Shown here in pieces: positions 1-12,137 of a stretch of 64,000 nt of DNA (position 1 is its first letter; each line of letters starts with the position of its first letter). The stretch is from Neoscytalidium dimidiatum. Lineage: Eukaryota; Ascomycota; Dothideomycetes; Botryosphaeriales; Botryosphaeriaceae. Below the pieces are notes generated by a model. It did no database searches, was not told the origin of the DNA, and saw only the letters and a program-made list of their open reading frames with translations. Where the stretch lies: assembly GCA_037367355.1 (NCBI GenBank), contig CM074699.1, forward strand, positions 2,976,001 through 3,040,000. The letters are read 5' to 3'. Both the position numbers and the translations under genes were made by a program.

Positions 1-196
1 TTGATAGCTACGTTGTTGCTTGACAAATCCATTCACTCATAATTGCAGCCCCGCGCAGGAGGTTGAATCAACCCGTTGTTGTCACAGGCGGATGGCGCCT
101 CGGCGACGCACCCTGAAGATTTTGCTAAAGCCCCTGCCTAGACTCCTGCGGCGCAGATCAGCATCGATTGCACCATCGAAACGGACCCGCACGCAC

Positions 197-700
197 TCAC
201 CACCATATTGTCGTGAACGATTCGAACAGCACGATCAGGATGAGCACCCCCAGAAACACCCTGACCACGAGCATGTCCGACAGCATCAGGCCGCCGTCTC
301 GCGATTCGGTCATGTCCTCGATTTGACATGAGACACGAGCCTGCCCCTCACCTGGGGTCTCACCAGCGCTGTCCTGTGCTGCGGATTGGGACGCATGCTT
401 GAGCGGTGCTGCTGCGTTTGCCCGCCGGTTCTGGAGGATGTCGTCGTACAGCTGCCATGCGGCCTTGAGGTCTGTGTGACCGTCGATCCAGTCGAGCCAG
501 TGGCCCAGTTGAAGTGCCAGCCGTTGACAGGTGTCGCCTGGGTTCTCGAACTGCGGCGGTTGCAGCCAGAAGGCGTGAGTTTCGTTCGCAGTGGGTGTCG
601 AGCATCTGCATCCAGTCGTCCTTTGAAGTGAGGGTGGGTACTGGTAGCTGGGTCTTGCCCAGGCCAGCAAACAGAGCAGCAGGACCGCGGTGATGTGCAT
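197..700 (-). CDS. Small secreted or membrane-anchored hypothetical protein
   Basis: This is an open frame of 167 codons. I start it at the internal Met at 700 rather than at the first possible start upstream, because a hydrophobic signal-like segment (ITAVLLLCLLAWA) follows immediately. The presumed mature part has three cysteines in its N-terminal half and a Trp-rich stretch (LDWIDGHTD). The last about 25 residues form a second hydrophobic segment (VFLGVLILIVLF), which could be a membrane anchor. I recognise no family. The left neighbour lies outside the window and the right side is non-coding for 4 kb, so context gives no function. A chance open frame is possible, but a signal-like start plus a hydrophobic end is unusual for random sequence. 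Confidence 0.4.
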   Translation of the reverse strand: MHITAVLLLCLLAWARPSYQYPPSLQRTTGCRCSTPTANETHAFWLQPPQFENPGDTCQRLALQLGHWLDWIDGHTDLKAAWQLYDDILQNRRANAAAPLKHASQSAAQDSAGETPGEGQARVSCQIEDMTESRDGGLMLSDMLVVRVFLGVLILIVLFESFTTIWW

Positions 701-3700
701 AACGAATGGCGGACGACAGGTTCTGGATGGAGTGAAGGATTGGGCTCGACGGAGGTTAACAGGGTGATGATGGTCTTGATGACGGTGGAGGCAGAGGGCG
801 AGTAGATAATCCAGGGCAGGAGCCGTGGAGAGCCGGATGGCTGACGAGTAATGGGCCACGATGGATAGGGTGTCGCGAACGCCTCGATTGGCGGGCTTCT
901 GCACGCACGAGGGTGGCCAGTGCCTGGCCAGGGCCGGGTGGGAGCGAGTCACGCACAAACGGCGCCGCGTAATAGGTGAGAGGCCGGGTCTCGCGTCAAT
1001 AGCGCCGGGCGGGGGTAGGCTAAGCATTGCCGGCCGCGATGAGGGTCCAGAACCGGCACCATTTACGCGAAGGAGGCAGTTAAGCTTGCCGGGGCACAGC
1101 TTGCTGGCTCACGAACGGGGTGCAAAGCCCCGACATCCAAAAGCTTAGCAACGAGCGAATGCGAAAGATGGCCACTCACGGGTGGTGGGAGGGGAGAGGA
1201 GGCCAGAAATGGCGCGGATCTCCGGGGCTAAAAAGCTTAGCAAAGCTTGTATACGAGCCAAATGTTTTAACCAGCTTGCTGCGGGCTGGTGTTGGTCTGC
1301 GGTTGGCCGCAGGCTGTGCAGCCGACCCCCATCCCCCCGCCTCGCCCTCGCGTCATCCTGCCACCGCTGCTTGGCTCAAACTCTTCTGACACCGTGTCAG
1401 TTACCTGCCCACCGGCCCGCCCAGTCAGCCGTGGCCCCTCCGTTCAGCCTGGCCGTCGCGCACAAACAGCTCGTTTCGGGTAGCTGCTGCCGCCGCCTCA
1501 TCTTGGCTGCCGATGAGCACCTGGGCCCTTTCCCCCTTTCGCTCAGCCCCGCCGAACACGAGATCGTAGGGCAATCTAAGCTAAGTCTTAAGGTTACAGG
1601 CCACCGGTACTCTTGTTGCGGCAGTTGGGAGGGCCAAGCCCGGTGGAACATTCCGCAGTCACCCATCTAACGGGGCGACGATGACACGCAGGCCTGCGCT
1701 AGCCGTGCTCCCACGCGCCGTCGGCCTCGCCGTCGCATCACCCCAGGGCCCGTCCCTTCGTCCATCCATCCAGGCACCGGCAACATCCATGCAACACCAA
1801 GACACCGTGGCCGCCGAGTATTTCGGCCATCTGCCCATGTGGACTTGGATCAGGCCAACGCTCTGACGTAGCGCCTTGCTGACTAGCAGAAACCTAAAGC
1901 CATGGCTGTGCCCCCAATCCAACACCGTCCTCCCGTCTGCCCTACATGGCTGGCCGGCCCGACTGGCAAACCCCTGCACTTGCTGTGTTGGTTTTGATGC
2001 GAAGAGACATCTGTCAAACAGCCCCCGACCATCTGAGGCACACACTTGCCCCTTCGCTGTGCCACATCAACTTCACACCCCTTTCCAAATACTGAACGAC
2101 TCATAGGACACGGCCATTTCTAAACTGGGTGCTACACTCGCTGAAGTGCGAATTGCCTTGTGCAAGCCTAAAACGGCTGATTGCATCCTTATTATCCTCT
2201 CGACGATCGTTCTCTAGTGCTTTCCTTTTTTTTTTTTTTTTCCTTTGAAGATACCAGACACATGATCAATGTTGATCTCCGGAATGTTTCCGTCCTCATG
2301 TGCCTACGCTGTGCTGCATCGTAGCGGTCCGGTCGTCTAATCCTTCCTTTCGCCACCACTAGTATCACCCTCATGCATTCGCAGATGTAACAACTGTGCC
2401 ACCCTTCCGGGCCGGCCGACGTGTCGATTATCAGCACAAAACCGACCTCTTCCAATTAAAGAGAAGTCCAAGCCAGAAAAAGCCACCGGCCTGCAACACG
2501 TCACTACCGCCCGTCTGGAGCCCCTCGGGTTGCGAAGATCAACGGCAAATACGAGAACTGAGCTCACGCAAAAGCATTGCCGCATGCGGTTTAGCTCCTC
2601 ATCCGTCCGCGGACACCGTCTTCTGCGTGCTGCGCCTCCTGCGCATCTTCACCGCTCGCCTGTGCTAGTACGATCGTCGTCTCGATACGACTCGACAATC
2701 CGGCTCCGTCTGAGACCTATAAGTGAAGTGGGCCTATTAGTGTAATTATAGCTTTCGTAGAGCCTGTCTCGTGGGCTCCAATTGGTTCGTCAATGGACCG
2801 CGCTCCGATTTCTGGTTGATCAGAGAGCATTTGGCCAGAAACCCAGCTGGCCATTGCATTGGTTGACGCGTCGCTTGCTTGCGTGTGACCGGCAGGGTAT
2901 GACGATGGTTCCTGCCCCGTGTCGGCGTGTACGGCCACTGACATTCTCTTCCAGGCAGCAACGAACTTTGTTCGCCGACGTACTCATCCACCCCAGTTGA
3001 TAACATCCGCGATGTTGTCTTGCCGTCACTGGGAGCAGAGAATCGCTTGATGCTAGAGTTTGCTGGACCGGAACTGAGAGGTGCGAAGGAAGAAAGACAA
3101 ACGAGTACGTGTTGGAGTACGCAGAAGCGCACTGCTGGTTCCACAGTTGTCGCTGTTGGTATTCACTAACCACGTCGAATGCTTACCCTACACTATATTT
3201 TGTCCATTTCCCTGAACACTGGCTCATTACAGAAGTCGACGGACTCCAAGCGACCTGCCAAATGTTGATGATCAAAGAGACCGTAATCAGCGGTTATTCA
3301 ACGTCGGCATTTGCGATGCACCTCACCTTCCCCAGCAATAGCGGTGGCCCTCGCCCCTTTTCGCTCCAACTACCGCAAACCCACTTACTTCCTGTAGACT
3401 CAGCACATCCATCGCCATCCTACTGCCGGGCCCACCTTTTCTTGCGCCAAATAGCACAAACCTCTTTGCTCCAGTCATCGGCATATGCTCTCCCCCCTAG
3501 GTTGCAGTACGATGCTGGTGGCCTTCTCCACGTCGGATGCAAACCGCTTCCAACCACTCTCAGCCTCCATATGCCCGGCACGCGCTGGCTCCTTCATAAT
3601 CCTATCAATATTTTGCCGAGCACATCACAAAAAGCTGTGTCCTCCGCCCTCCCAAAAGACAGTTCGATCGCGGTCGCTCGTCCCGTTCGCGGAGTGTTGG

Positions 3701-4880
3701 ATACCCCACCACGACTTCGCGATGGCGAAAAAAAAAAAAAAAGTGAATTAAAGAAAACCGCCGATAGGCCTAGCGTAAGCGACGGAGCAGATACTCCCCT
3801 CCTCCCTTCCTCTTCTCGCTACCGCGACCGGCAAACCTACTCCATCTCCTTCAAAACAAATAGGGACGGAAGGAATACTAAAATACTCACGTACGTCGTC
3901 TAGTAGTAAGGGCTCTAAGCGCGAGCTCGCCGCGCCACCGAGAGAGCTGTTGCCGTTTCGTTACCTCGTCGAAGCAACGGACACCGTGCCAGTCTCGGGA
4001 GTAGAAAAATAAGAAGGAGAGTAGGTATTTCCCTGTTGAACAGACAGAAAGGGGGAGAAAAACATAAACAGATGCAATAAGTAGAAGGATGATTCGGGCA
4101 CCGGATCCGGCTATCCCGTTGTGTGCTGCTGATAACGACGGAGCGCATCCTACTGTTCTTGCCTATTATCCACCACTCCCTCTTGACAGGCAGTAGCACT
4201 GTCGCGGCAGGAAATATCGGGACAGTGGAGGAATCCCTGCTGCGCTGTGTGGGAGGTTCAAGGTAGGCCGGGCGTTCCGGCGCTTTTTCGCTCAATTTTG
4301 ACCCTTTGATAGCCCGTAAGAGCCCCGCCACCTACGCGTAGGCGAGGATGTTGCATTTCTGCTTTCATTCTTTGAAAAACTTTCTCACTCTCTATTTTTT
4401 TTTTTTTTCTTGTTGAAGAAGGATGGTGATAGACACCGTCGGCGGTGCAGACATCAGATGGCAACTCGTAAGATTCGGCTTCCTGCTTCGTATGCGCACC
4501 TATTGCATTTTTCTCTTCACAATTGTTTTTTTTTTCTTAAAAAAAAAAACACAGAAGAAAGATTTCAATCACTTTATTGTAATAGGATCTTTGCTGTAAG
4601 GCAATTTTGCTGCTGCTAACCGCACCCCCGGACATTCTGACGTCATATTGATGACTCCGGAGTCTGCGAAGTCAATTGGGAAAGAGAGATTCATGTGCGC
4701 GGCGAGACCTGCGTTAACAATATGGCTTTTTCAAAGCGATGGATGCTTCAGTGTTGGTGTGTCCAGATGTACGATAATTCAATTGGCGAACAAGACCTGG
4801 CTAACCCGACATCCCAATCGGGGAGATGAAAAAACTCAAATCGCCTCGAAACGCGCTCAGAAAAGACGAAAATAATACGA
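701..4880. other. Long gene-poor stretch
   Basis: I see no convincing gene here. Open frames are short, mutually overlapping and cross poly-A or poly-T tracts (for example near 2226-2241, 3729-3741, 4397-4408 and 4527-4550). Composition is mixed rather than RIP-like, since CA and TG dinucleotides are common. The part next to 4880 would be the 3' untranslated region of the calmodulin gene. Confidence 0.5.
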
Positions 4881-5765
4881 TCAATCCTTCTTGAAGAAAC
4901 GCGAGAATTCTTCGTCTATTACGAGCGGAGACGGTCAGCGACAACGTACGCGACATCAAGCACAAAAATGAAAAAAAAAAAAAAAATACTCACAATCAAT
5001 GGTGCCGTTGCCATCGACGTCGGCCTCCCTGATCAGGTCGTCGATCTCGTCGTCGGTCAGGTTCTCGCCGATGGCCTTCATGACGTGGCGCAGCTCGGAC
5101 GAGTTGATGGTGCCGGAGCCGTCGCGGTCGAAGACGTTGAAGATCTCGCGGATCTCCTGGTCCGGGTCGATGTGCTTGGGCTTCTTGGCCATCATCACGA
5201 GGAATTCTGTTGGGAGAAGACAAAAACCGTACACGTAAGCACGGACTCTCTCATGTGAGAGAGGGGGGGGGGGGCGGGGAAGGAGCGGATGGAAATGGGG
5301 AGAGCGGAAGGTGAGAAGGAGGAGGAGGAGGAGGAGGAGAGGGTGAGAAGCTTGCCATTGAAGTCGATGGAGCCGGTGTGGTCGACGTCCAGCTCGTTGA
5401 TCATGTCCTGCAGCTCCGTCTCGGTGGGGTTCTGGCCCAGCGACCTCATCACCTCGCCCAGCTCCTTGGCCGTGATGTCGCCTGTCGGTGCGCACGCGGC
5501 GCGCTGGTTAGTTTTGGGGATCTAAACGGCACGGGCGGGAGTGGTGGTGGCGGTGGTGGTCGCACCGTCTCCATTCTTGTCCTGCAAAGTGGAAAAAGGC
5601 GGGTGAGCATTGGCTGTCAGGTCAGGCATTGGTCTCAGGCAGGCGGGCGACGTACGAATACGGCGAAGGCAGCCTTGTACTCCTCGATCTCCTCGGGCGT
5701 CAGCTTGTCGGCCTGCGGGGTGTCAGCGGCGGCGGCGAGGCAGTCAATTGAGGGCGGCGGACCAT
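4881..5765 (-). CDS. Calmodulin-like protein, divergent paralogue
   Basis: This is a calcium-binding EF-hand protein of 149 codons, the standard calmodulin length. I read six exons on the minus strand: 5763-5765, 5656-5712, 5566-5581 (only 16 nt), 5356-5481, 4994-5206 and 4881-4915. All frames agree across the junctions. The four loops read [36 protein letters not shown] and [12 protein letters not shown], each with Asp at position 1 and Glu at position 12, so all four should bind calcium. The linker ([12 protein letters not shown]) and the end ([10 protein letters not shown]) differ clearly from the almost invariant canonical ascomycete calmodulin, so this is probably a paralogue. The intron at 5207-5355 starts with GC, not GT. 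The first exon (a lone ATG before a GTCCGC donor) is the least certain part. Confidence 0.85.
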
Positions 5766-6694
5766 GGTGTATGGGTGATAGTGTCGTAGGGATGGATCAG
5801 CTGTGGAAGGGGGCAGGCGCGGGGGAGTATGGAGGAGAAGGGGGTGGTGGTGGAGAAGCCAAGCCGAAAGCTTCCACGTGGTTACCACTTGTGGCGTTCG
5901 CGCTGACGCAGCCCCCAATGCCAGATAAGCTGCAGGCCTGCCAGCCGCCCGCCGCCGCCGCCGCCGCCGCGCCCTGCTCCCGCCCGACGATCCATGGCGT
6001 GCTCGCCCATGAAACACCCACGACGTCACGGCAAGATCGATCAGCGCCCAGTACACGAGGGTCTTTCTCTAGTTAGCCTTTTTGCATTTCGATACAGTAT
6101 CAGAATACGCATGCGCCTCTTCGTCGACCCAAGTTTCTGCCTGCTCAGCTCGAGAAAAGAGCGTCAAAGAGGATCAAGCTCCCTCCCCATGATAGAAGAG
6201 CCGTGCAGTTAACTCCGTATACCTTGCTGCCTGGTTCCGACCTTTTTTCTGGCTCTCGATTCGCTGATCAACGAACTATTGATCTCCAGCCGGGCTCGCG
6301 TACACATTACAATCCGAGCCTGCCCGAGCATGTCTTGCATGTTCTCACAACTCGATCATGGTTCCCATTGCGTTTACGAACGCTGCATAAGCAGGACTAC
6401 CCTGTGTATTACAGTTTAGTATTCCATTCGGAAATCTTAGTACCTTGGGGCCTCTGAGAGAGCATGTGCGTGTCAATGCTGATGCTTCCTGCTTAGCCGT
6501 GACCGGGCAGGCTGAGGAAAAAGTTGATTTTGAGCGTGGGAAAGAAGAGAGGTCCTAAAGAATTTATTTTTCGCCGCCGTTGGATAGATTAAGCGTAATC
6601 TTGGTAATGGCTCTTGAGTGCCCAAGGCATAGATTTGCGGACCTGAATGACCATGTAAGCGTAAACACTCGAAGGGAAGGTTAAGAATGACGTC
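5766..6694. other. Intergenic region between calmodulin-like gene and qutA
   Basis: This holds the promoter and 5' leader of the calmodulin-like gene (left) and the 3' end of the activator gene (right). A GCC trinucleotide run lies at about 5948-5970. I see no further gene. Confidence 0.5.
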
Positions 6695-8839
6695 TTACCA
6701 GTCTACAGGATCCAGCATTGTAAGAGAATTGAAAATGGTATCATCGTCACTCGATCTGGCGGGAGCATCATAGAAACAGTCCTGTACCGTGCTATCTCCT
6801 GTTGTGGACGGATTATCCGCTGACGGCGACAGTTGCGATCTTCTTTGAGCGTCATGAACTATCGGCGCTGAACGAGGTGCCAAGTCTGCTTCGAAAGGTA
6901 TATTTGCGTCTCTGCCTCCAGCGTTAGTCGCATACTCCAAAGATGATCTGGTGTGCGAGGTGTCCTCTATCAAGTCTTGCCCCAATGGTCGAAGTTGTCG
7001 CCAGGTTTTTTCCAGCTCACTCCGCAAAACACCAGAAACGTAATCGTGGGCCGCACCGCCGCCATCCCCTGGCGTATTTTGGTCCGGAAAGCTGTTATCA
7101 TATAATGACAGATATATTTCAAACAAAGGGGTGATGTTATGAGTTCCGTAATCACTTGCGCCAGGCACATCAAATGCTGGAGGTTCGCCGATCGGGAAAG
7201 ATCCGTCCATTCCTTTGAACGCACACTCCGGTAAGGATACTGCTCTCGTCTTGACATAGCTCATAGTACTCAAAAAGGCAAGGCTGAGGTTGAATAGCTG
7301 CGGCGGTACCGCAACGTTGATAGGCAGTCGGCCGTCGCATTGAGCCCTGCAATGTGCTGGTAATTTTTCCCTCCAAAGGAACAGGTCCTGAGTGATCTTT
7401 TTAATGGATCTCTCGGTGAGACAACTGACAGACCAGGATACAACATCGTTCAGTGTACAGATCAATCTGCAAAGAGCTCTGAAGGTGCTCAGAACATGGC
7501 CTGGTCCGTGCGGAGCGTTCTGTCCAACATCGAAGGGAGTATGGGGAGAATTTCGATTTGGTTGCCAAGGCTCCCATTCCTCGATACTGTTCGTTTCCAA
7601 GTTGATCTGTCGCACGTCGTGCGACCGTAGATATGGCCGTCGATCGAGATGAGCGGCTATCAGAGTTTCTAGTACAAAACAGCCGAGAATCACACGATTC
7701 TCTCCGTCATAGGTGCTTGTCGAGCTCGACTTCGGTAGAGTGTAGCCGAGGTCAACGGCGCGATATACAGCTTGGCCGACATAAAGCCATGCTTTAGTCC
7801 AGGAGCGCCGACCCACTTGGAGAAGGGCCATGATGAGACGTGCGCGCACATCATTGATATCGAATTGAGAGCTATGGGAGTTCATGAATGCTTCTGCCAC
7901 TGCATATAGTTGTTGAGCGTTTCCTTCCTGCGCAGACCTATTCTGGTTATTTAGAGAAATGTCCAAAGCGGCGCAGTGCTCAGCCGTGTACGAAAGTATA
8001 GTCCAGAGAAGAGCACATTCTCCACGGGTGAGAACATCAGCCGTGCCGTCGTTAGCCAAGCAATACGCAGCTCGTAAAATTTCGTGCTTTTGGACAATCG
8101 GAAACCAGCAGTGCGTATTGGCAAAGTAGAGTTCCAGCATTAGATACCAGCTTGGCGGGAGTTCTGATGTAGTATTCTTGTCCGTTGTTGACTGAAATGC
8201 GTGGTTTGCAGTAGGGCTGGAAGATTGTATAGCTGCCTCGGGTGACATGGCCGGTGTGTTTTCCGGCAGCAGACTAGCTGGGTTGGAGATTGGTGTTGGT
8301 ACAAATTGACTTTTGCTGACACCTTGCAGTGCTGTCATTGCAGAAAGTGCTCTTGCAAATCTATCGTCCAATCTCTGGCCAGACATTTCGTCATCAATCG
8401 AGTTAACCAGTATCTTCTCCACTTCTTTTGACACTGTGATCTTACGCCAAGTATCCATCAAGCCTTCGACATTGGCTGAGTCCTAGTGTGCAGCTGCGGA
8501 TGAGCCGGATGGAGGCGGTAGCTCGGTCTCACGCTTGAGAAGTTCTGAAACAGAGTGCTCGCTTCCTTGAACGGATTGGAAGACTAAGCCAAGTGCAAGC
8601 TCAAGGGCTCTTACATAGCCTGGTGGGAGCCCTCGTTTCTTCGACGGATTGTAGGTGCAGTGCCCGCCCCCTTCGGCGCACCCACGGCATGTTGGTTTTT
8701 GTCCATCGCAACGGTCCTTTCTTTTGCGGCACTCATCACATGCTTGCGAGACCCGGACCCTCTTCTTCTCACGTATTCCCTCTTCTTCGTCTGGCTCTGA
8801 CTGGACGCGCGATTTCCGTGCCCTGTGAGTTGGGGGCAT
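6695..8839 (-). CDS. qutA: Quinate pathway transcriptional activator, Zn(II)2Cys6 (QutA/Qa-1F type)
   Basis: This is a nuclear binuclear zinc-cluster regulator. Exon 1 is 8533-8839 and exon 2 is 6695-8475, giving 695 residues. The 57-nt intron (8476-8532, GTGAGA to CTCAG) removes an in-frame TAG at 8483-8485. Six cysteines at residues 34, 37, 44, 51, 54 and 61 give the CX2CX6CX6CX2CX6C zinc cluster, with basic residues before and between. The motif after it (KKRGLPPGYVRALELAL) matches my memory of the QutA/Qa-1F family. The rest resembles the fungal transcription factor middle homology region, and the tail is Ser/Asp-rich. It is somewhat shorter than the roughly 820-residue Aspergillus and Neurospora activators. 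Divergent transcription from the repressor next door supports the role. The function is inferred from family and neighbours. Confidence 0.85.
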
Positions 8840-9187
8840 TCCGCATTGGTGCCGGTGACGTCACGGTTGTGAGTAACGCTGGTCCAGCTCCATCAATTGA
8901 GGTCAAGGCGTAGCAGCAGATGGACAATGGGAACGGTCTTGGAGCGTGAGAATTGACAGAATAGGGTTGAGAGAGCAGTTCGCGGAGATGACATCCGGCG
9001 GAGTGCGGGGCCCGGTCGCGGCGGTTAATACCTTAGCCGCCTTCCTATGCGCAACACGCGATCCTTCTCGACACCTGAGTAGCGTTATTGCACAATCTTG
9101 ACCTCTTGAGCATGTTGATTGATCGACTTTTGACTCCCAGGGACTGTCTCCCCCTTGTCTACTTTACTGTGACGCAAAAGCAAACGG
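8840..9187. promoter_or_regulatory. Divergent promoter shared by the quinate activator and repressor genes
   Basis: This 348-bp gap separates the start codons of the divergent activator and repressor genes, so both are probably controlled from here. I looked for the Aspergillus QutA-type target (GGATAA, 8-nt spacer, TTATCC) and found no intact copy. A perfect GTGACGTCAC palindrome sits close to the activator start. Confidence 0.6.
8855..8864. promoter_or_regulatory. CRE-type palindrome GTGACGTCAC
   Basis: This is a perfect 10-bp palindrome containing TGACGTCA, the consensus of CREB/ATF-type bZIP factors. It lies 16 bp upstream of the activator ATG. Whether it is bound is unknown. Confidence 0.45.
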
Positions 9188-11814
9188 ATGCCGACCGAGA
9201 ACAGATTTCATGCAGCGCAAAATGCGGGCGCACCATCATCCAACCTCGCCGGCAACGGTCCACAGGATGGGAAGAATGAATTCCGCCAATCACCACGCAA
9301 TGAGGAGAAGAGGCTATCATCTACGCATACCTTGATGTCACCAATATCGTCTGCACCTCGTGCATACCCAGCAGACGCATCAATTGTACTTGTCGGCATC
9401 CGCGGGACTGGCAAATCCACACTTGGAGTCATGGCAGCGAGCGCACTTGGTTACCAACTGGTTGATGCCGATCGCCACTTCTTCCGGACCACTGGATTGT
9501 CTCGAGTAGCTTACAAGAGCAAGCATGGGTTAGAAGCGTACCGCTGTCGGGAGATTGAAGCAACGCGCTCTATCCTCATTGAAAATTCGTCCAGAGCCGT
9601 CATTGTGTGCGGGCCGGGATCAGTGGAAGATACTGTGAGGAGCTTGTTTCTGGATTTCGCCAAAACACATCCAGTGATATACGTCCAACGAGACATCGAC
9701 GAAATCCAAAAACACGTTGGCGACTGTGATTCCAAGACCTTATCCCAATTGGTGGAAATGACAAGCCCCATATATCGAACAATATCCACCTTTGAGTACT
9801 ACAACCTCTCAGAACCCTCATATTCCAGTCCCGATCATTCCATTCACACCGTTAATCGAGTTCCAACATCTCTTACTCTGAAAGAGGCAGAACAGGACTT
9901 CCTCCACTTCATCTCCAATGTGAAAGATCACCAGCTTCCAAATAATGTCTGCCTGCAGCAGCCGGAGCTTCAAGATTACTCTTACGCATTACGTCTTCCT
10001 CTCTCACAGTTGCCAGGCATCATTTCCAGATCTGCAAAATTCGGACTTATTGGCGGACGCCATCGATCTTGTTATCGACCTTCCTTTAACGAGCTCTGGG
10101 AGGAGCACGTTCAATCACTGGACGGCCAGAACCATCAGCATGCTATTTTGTCGGATTCGGAGGCGTTTCCACTTGCCCATGATATTTGACATTCAACCAT
10201 CTACTCCTTCTTCTCTTGAAACGTCATCTCAGATTAGCAGCACAGAAATTCGTGAACTCTACTTCACGATGCTTCATTTTGGCCTCCGTCTTGCACCGGA
10301 ATACCTCTGTGTGGACATTGCATCTGATGACGAGAAAATTCAAGAACTCGTAGCTGCCAAAGGATCAACAAAGATTGTAGGCCATCTCTTTGATAAAAGC
10401 CCGGGACAAGATGGCTGGAATAGCAAGGGTCGTAGAGATATGTTTCAACGCGCCGGGAAGTTGGGATGTAATATTGTTCGGCTATCTCAGAAAGCCAATT
10501 CAGCCGCAGACAACGTTTCCGTCCAGCAGTTTCGAGTTGAAAATGAACGGGATCGGCCGGATCATATCTCTCTGGCTGCTTACAACACAGGTCCTTTGGG
10601 ACGCCTTTCATGCTGCTTCAATCCCGTCCTGACCCCTTTCACCCATCCTCTTTTTCGTTCAAAAGACTCTGATACAAACTGCCGCGACTGGCTCCTCACC
10701 GTGCCCGAAGCTCAGAATGCTCTTTCCGCATCTTTCATGCTCGATCGGATGTATTTCGGTATTTTTGGGGCGGATGTAGCGTCCAGCCTCTCACCTGCTA
10801 CGCACAATGCTGCTTTCAAGCTTTTGGGCATGCCTCACGAATACAGGCGTTTCCAACATCCCTCCCTGCAAGACCTAAAAAGATTCACCGAAGATCCACA
10901 TTTCGGCGGTGCAAGCATAACTTCCCCATTCAAGAACGAAATAATCCCGCTCATCGATTCCTTAAGCCCTGAAGCGCAGGCAATTGGAGCCGTGAACACA
11001 CTGATACCCCTTCGCTCAAGGGACTCTCACGGACTGCTGGCAAGAAATCAAGCAGGACGAGTCACTGGCCTGTATGGCGAGAATACAGATTGGAAAGGTA
11101 TTGTCACTTGCATCACCCGGAATTTATCCCCTATCAATGCAGTACGCCCTCGAACCACGGCACTGGTGCTTGGCGCTGGTGGCATGGCGAGAGCTGCAGT
11201 ATATGCAATGATACGACTCGGTGTGCGAAACATCTTTGTCTACAACCGGACTATGCGGAATGCGGAACAGATGGTGAGACATTTCCACTGTCGCAGCGTG
11301 CTCATCAGCTCTGAAAAAGCTGTTACCCCACGGTTCTGTGAAGATTCCGGTGCAGGATACCATGAAAGTACTAGTGAAAGCTACAATGCGTCTTGTTCGA
11401 TCAGAGTTCTTCCATCCCTGGGGCCATGGCCAGCAGCATTCCAACCGCCTACGATTATCATCTCCACCGTGCCGGGGCAGGATCCTGAAGGTACAGTTAC
11501 AGAACTTACTGTTCCAGGCGATTGGCTTGGAAGGCGCAATGGTGGCGTTGTTGTGGAAGTATGCTCTTCTCTAGAATTGTGACACGCTATTGGACAATCC
11601 ACTGACATCATTCCAGCTCGCGTACTGTCCAGTAGAAACTGCGCTGTTGAAACAGATTCGAGCCCTCAGCAAACAAGGCTGGATCGCTGTCGATGGCCTG
11701 CAAGTTCTACCAGAGCAGGCAATATTGCAGTTTGAGCTTTTTACTGGGAGAAAGGCACCCCCAAAACTCATGCGCGCGGAGGTCCTTCGAAGATACAAAA
11801 ACGTGATTCAATAA
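9188..11814 (+). CDS. qutR: Quinate pathway repressor, AROM-derived (QutR/Qa-1S type), with one frame break
   Basis: This protein resembles the three C-terminal domains of the pentafunctional AROM enzyme, as known for QutR/Qa-1S repressors. A shikimate kinase-like domain comes first, with P-loop GIRGTGKST near residue 70. A type I dehydroquinase-like domain follows (LADAIDLVIDLPL, LPMIFDIQP). A shikimate dehydrogenase-like domain is last (SSLSPATHNAAF, ITSPFK, GENTDWKG, LGAGGMARAA). A 58-nt intron at 11559-11616 (GTATGC to TTCCAG) joins VVVE to LAYCP. Frame 2 is open to about 10,030 and frame 3 from about 10,010 onward, so one frame change is needed. It is either a 1-nt lesion near 10,010-10,040 or an intron at 9920-10016 (97 nt, GTGAAA to CCAG), which fits the frame but would delete a conserved-looking strand. 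The repressor keeps the Lys and Asp of the dehydrogenase dyad. Confidence in identity is high and in intactness moderate. Confidence 0.82.
11559..11616 (+). other. Intron in the repressor gene
   Basis: The donor is GTATGC, the acceptor TTCCAG, and a CTGAC branch-site match lies about 15 nt before the acceptor. Removal restores the conserved dehydrogenase C-terminal block in phase 0. Confidence 0.8.
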
Positions 11815-12137
11815 CTTAGTAAAGCCTTATTATAGCAGAATGAATATTTCTCAGCATCCATCCCAATCTCTTAAAAACCCCCAGAAACATTACGCTTCTA
11901 CCTGCCACGCGCTTGTTGATAAGCCCGGCAATTCATTCAACCGCTTGGGCCGGTTTAAGATCTCCAGATCGGATGACTAAAGTAAGAGCTTCAAGCAAAT
12001 CTATCAATTCAAATATACCGCTTTCATAAATCAACGTCGTTTTATTCCCAGCCAAACCAGTCGACAATCTCGTTCTCAACTTCTTTGTATTAGATCCTAC
12101 ATCCACGCCCCCGCCCCAAAATAGGAAAAAAGACAAA
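11815..12137. promoter_or_regulatory. Intergenic region between the repressor and dehydrogenase-like genes
   Basis: This carries the 3' end of the repressor gene and the promoter of the next gene, on the same strand. It is moderately AT-rich. I saw no recognised operator. Confidence 0.4.

Noticed and set aside
3109..3903. A 264-codon plus-strand open frame
   Set aside because: It has no domain-like pattern, mixed composition, and passes through a poly-A tract giving a Lys run; I take it as chance.
8483..8485. An in-frame TAG that would truncate the activator after its zinc cluster
   Set aside because: A 57-nt intron with GTGAGA donor and CTCAG acceptor (8476-8532) removes it and keeps the frame; both sides match the activator family.
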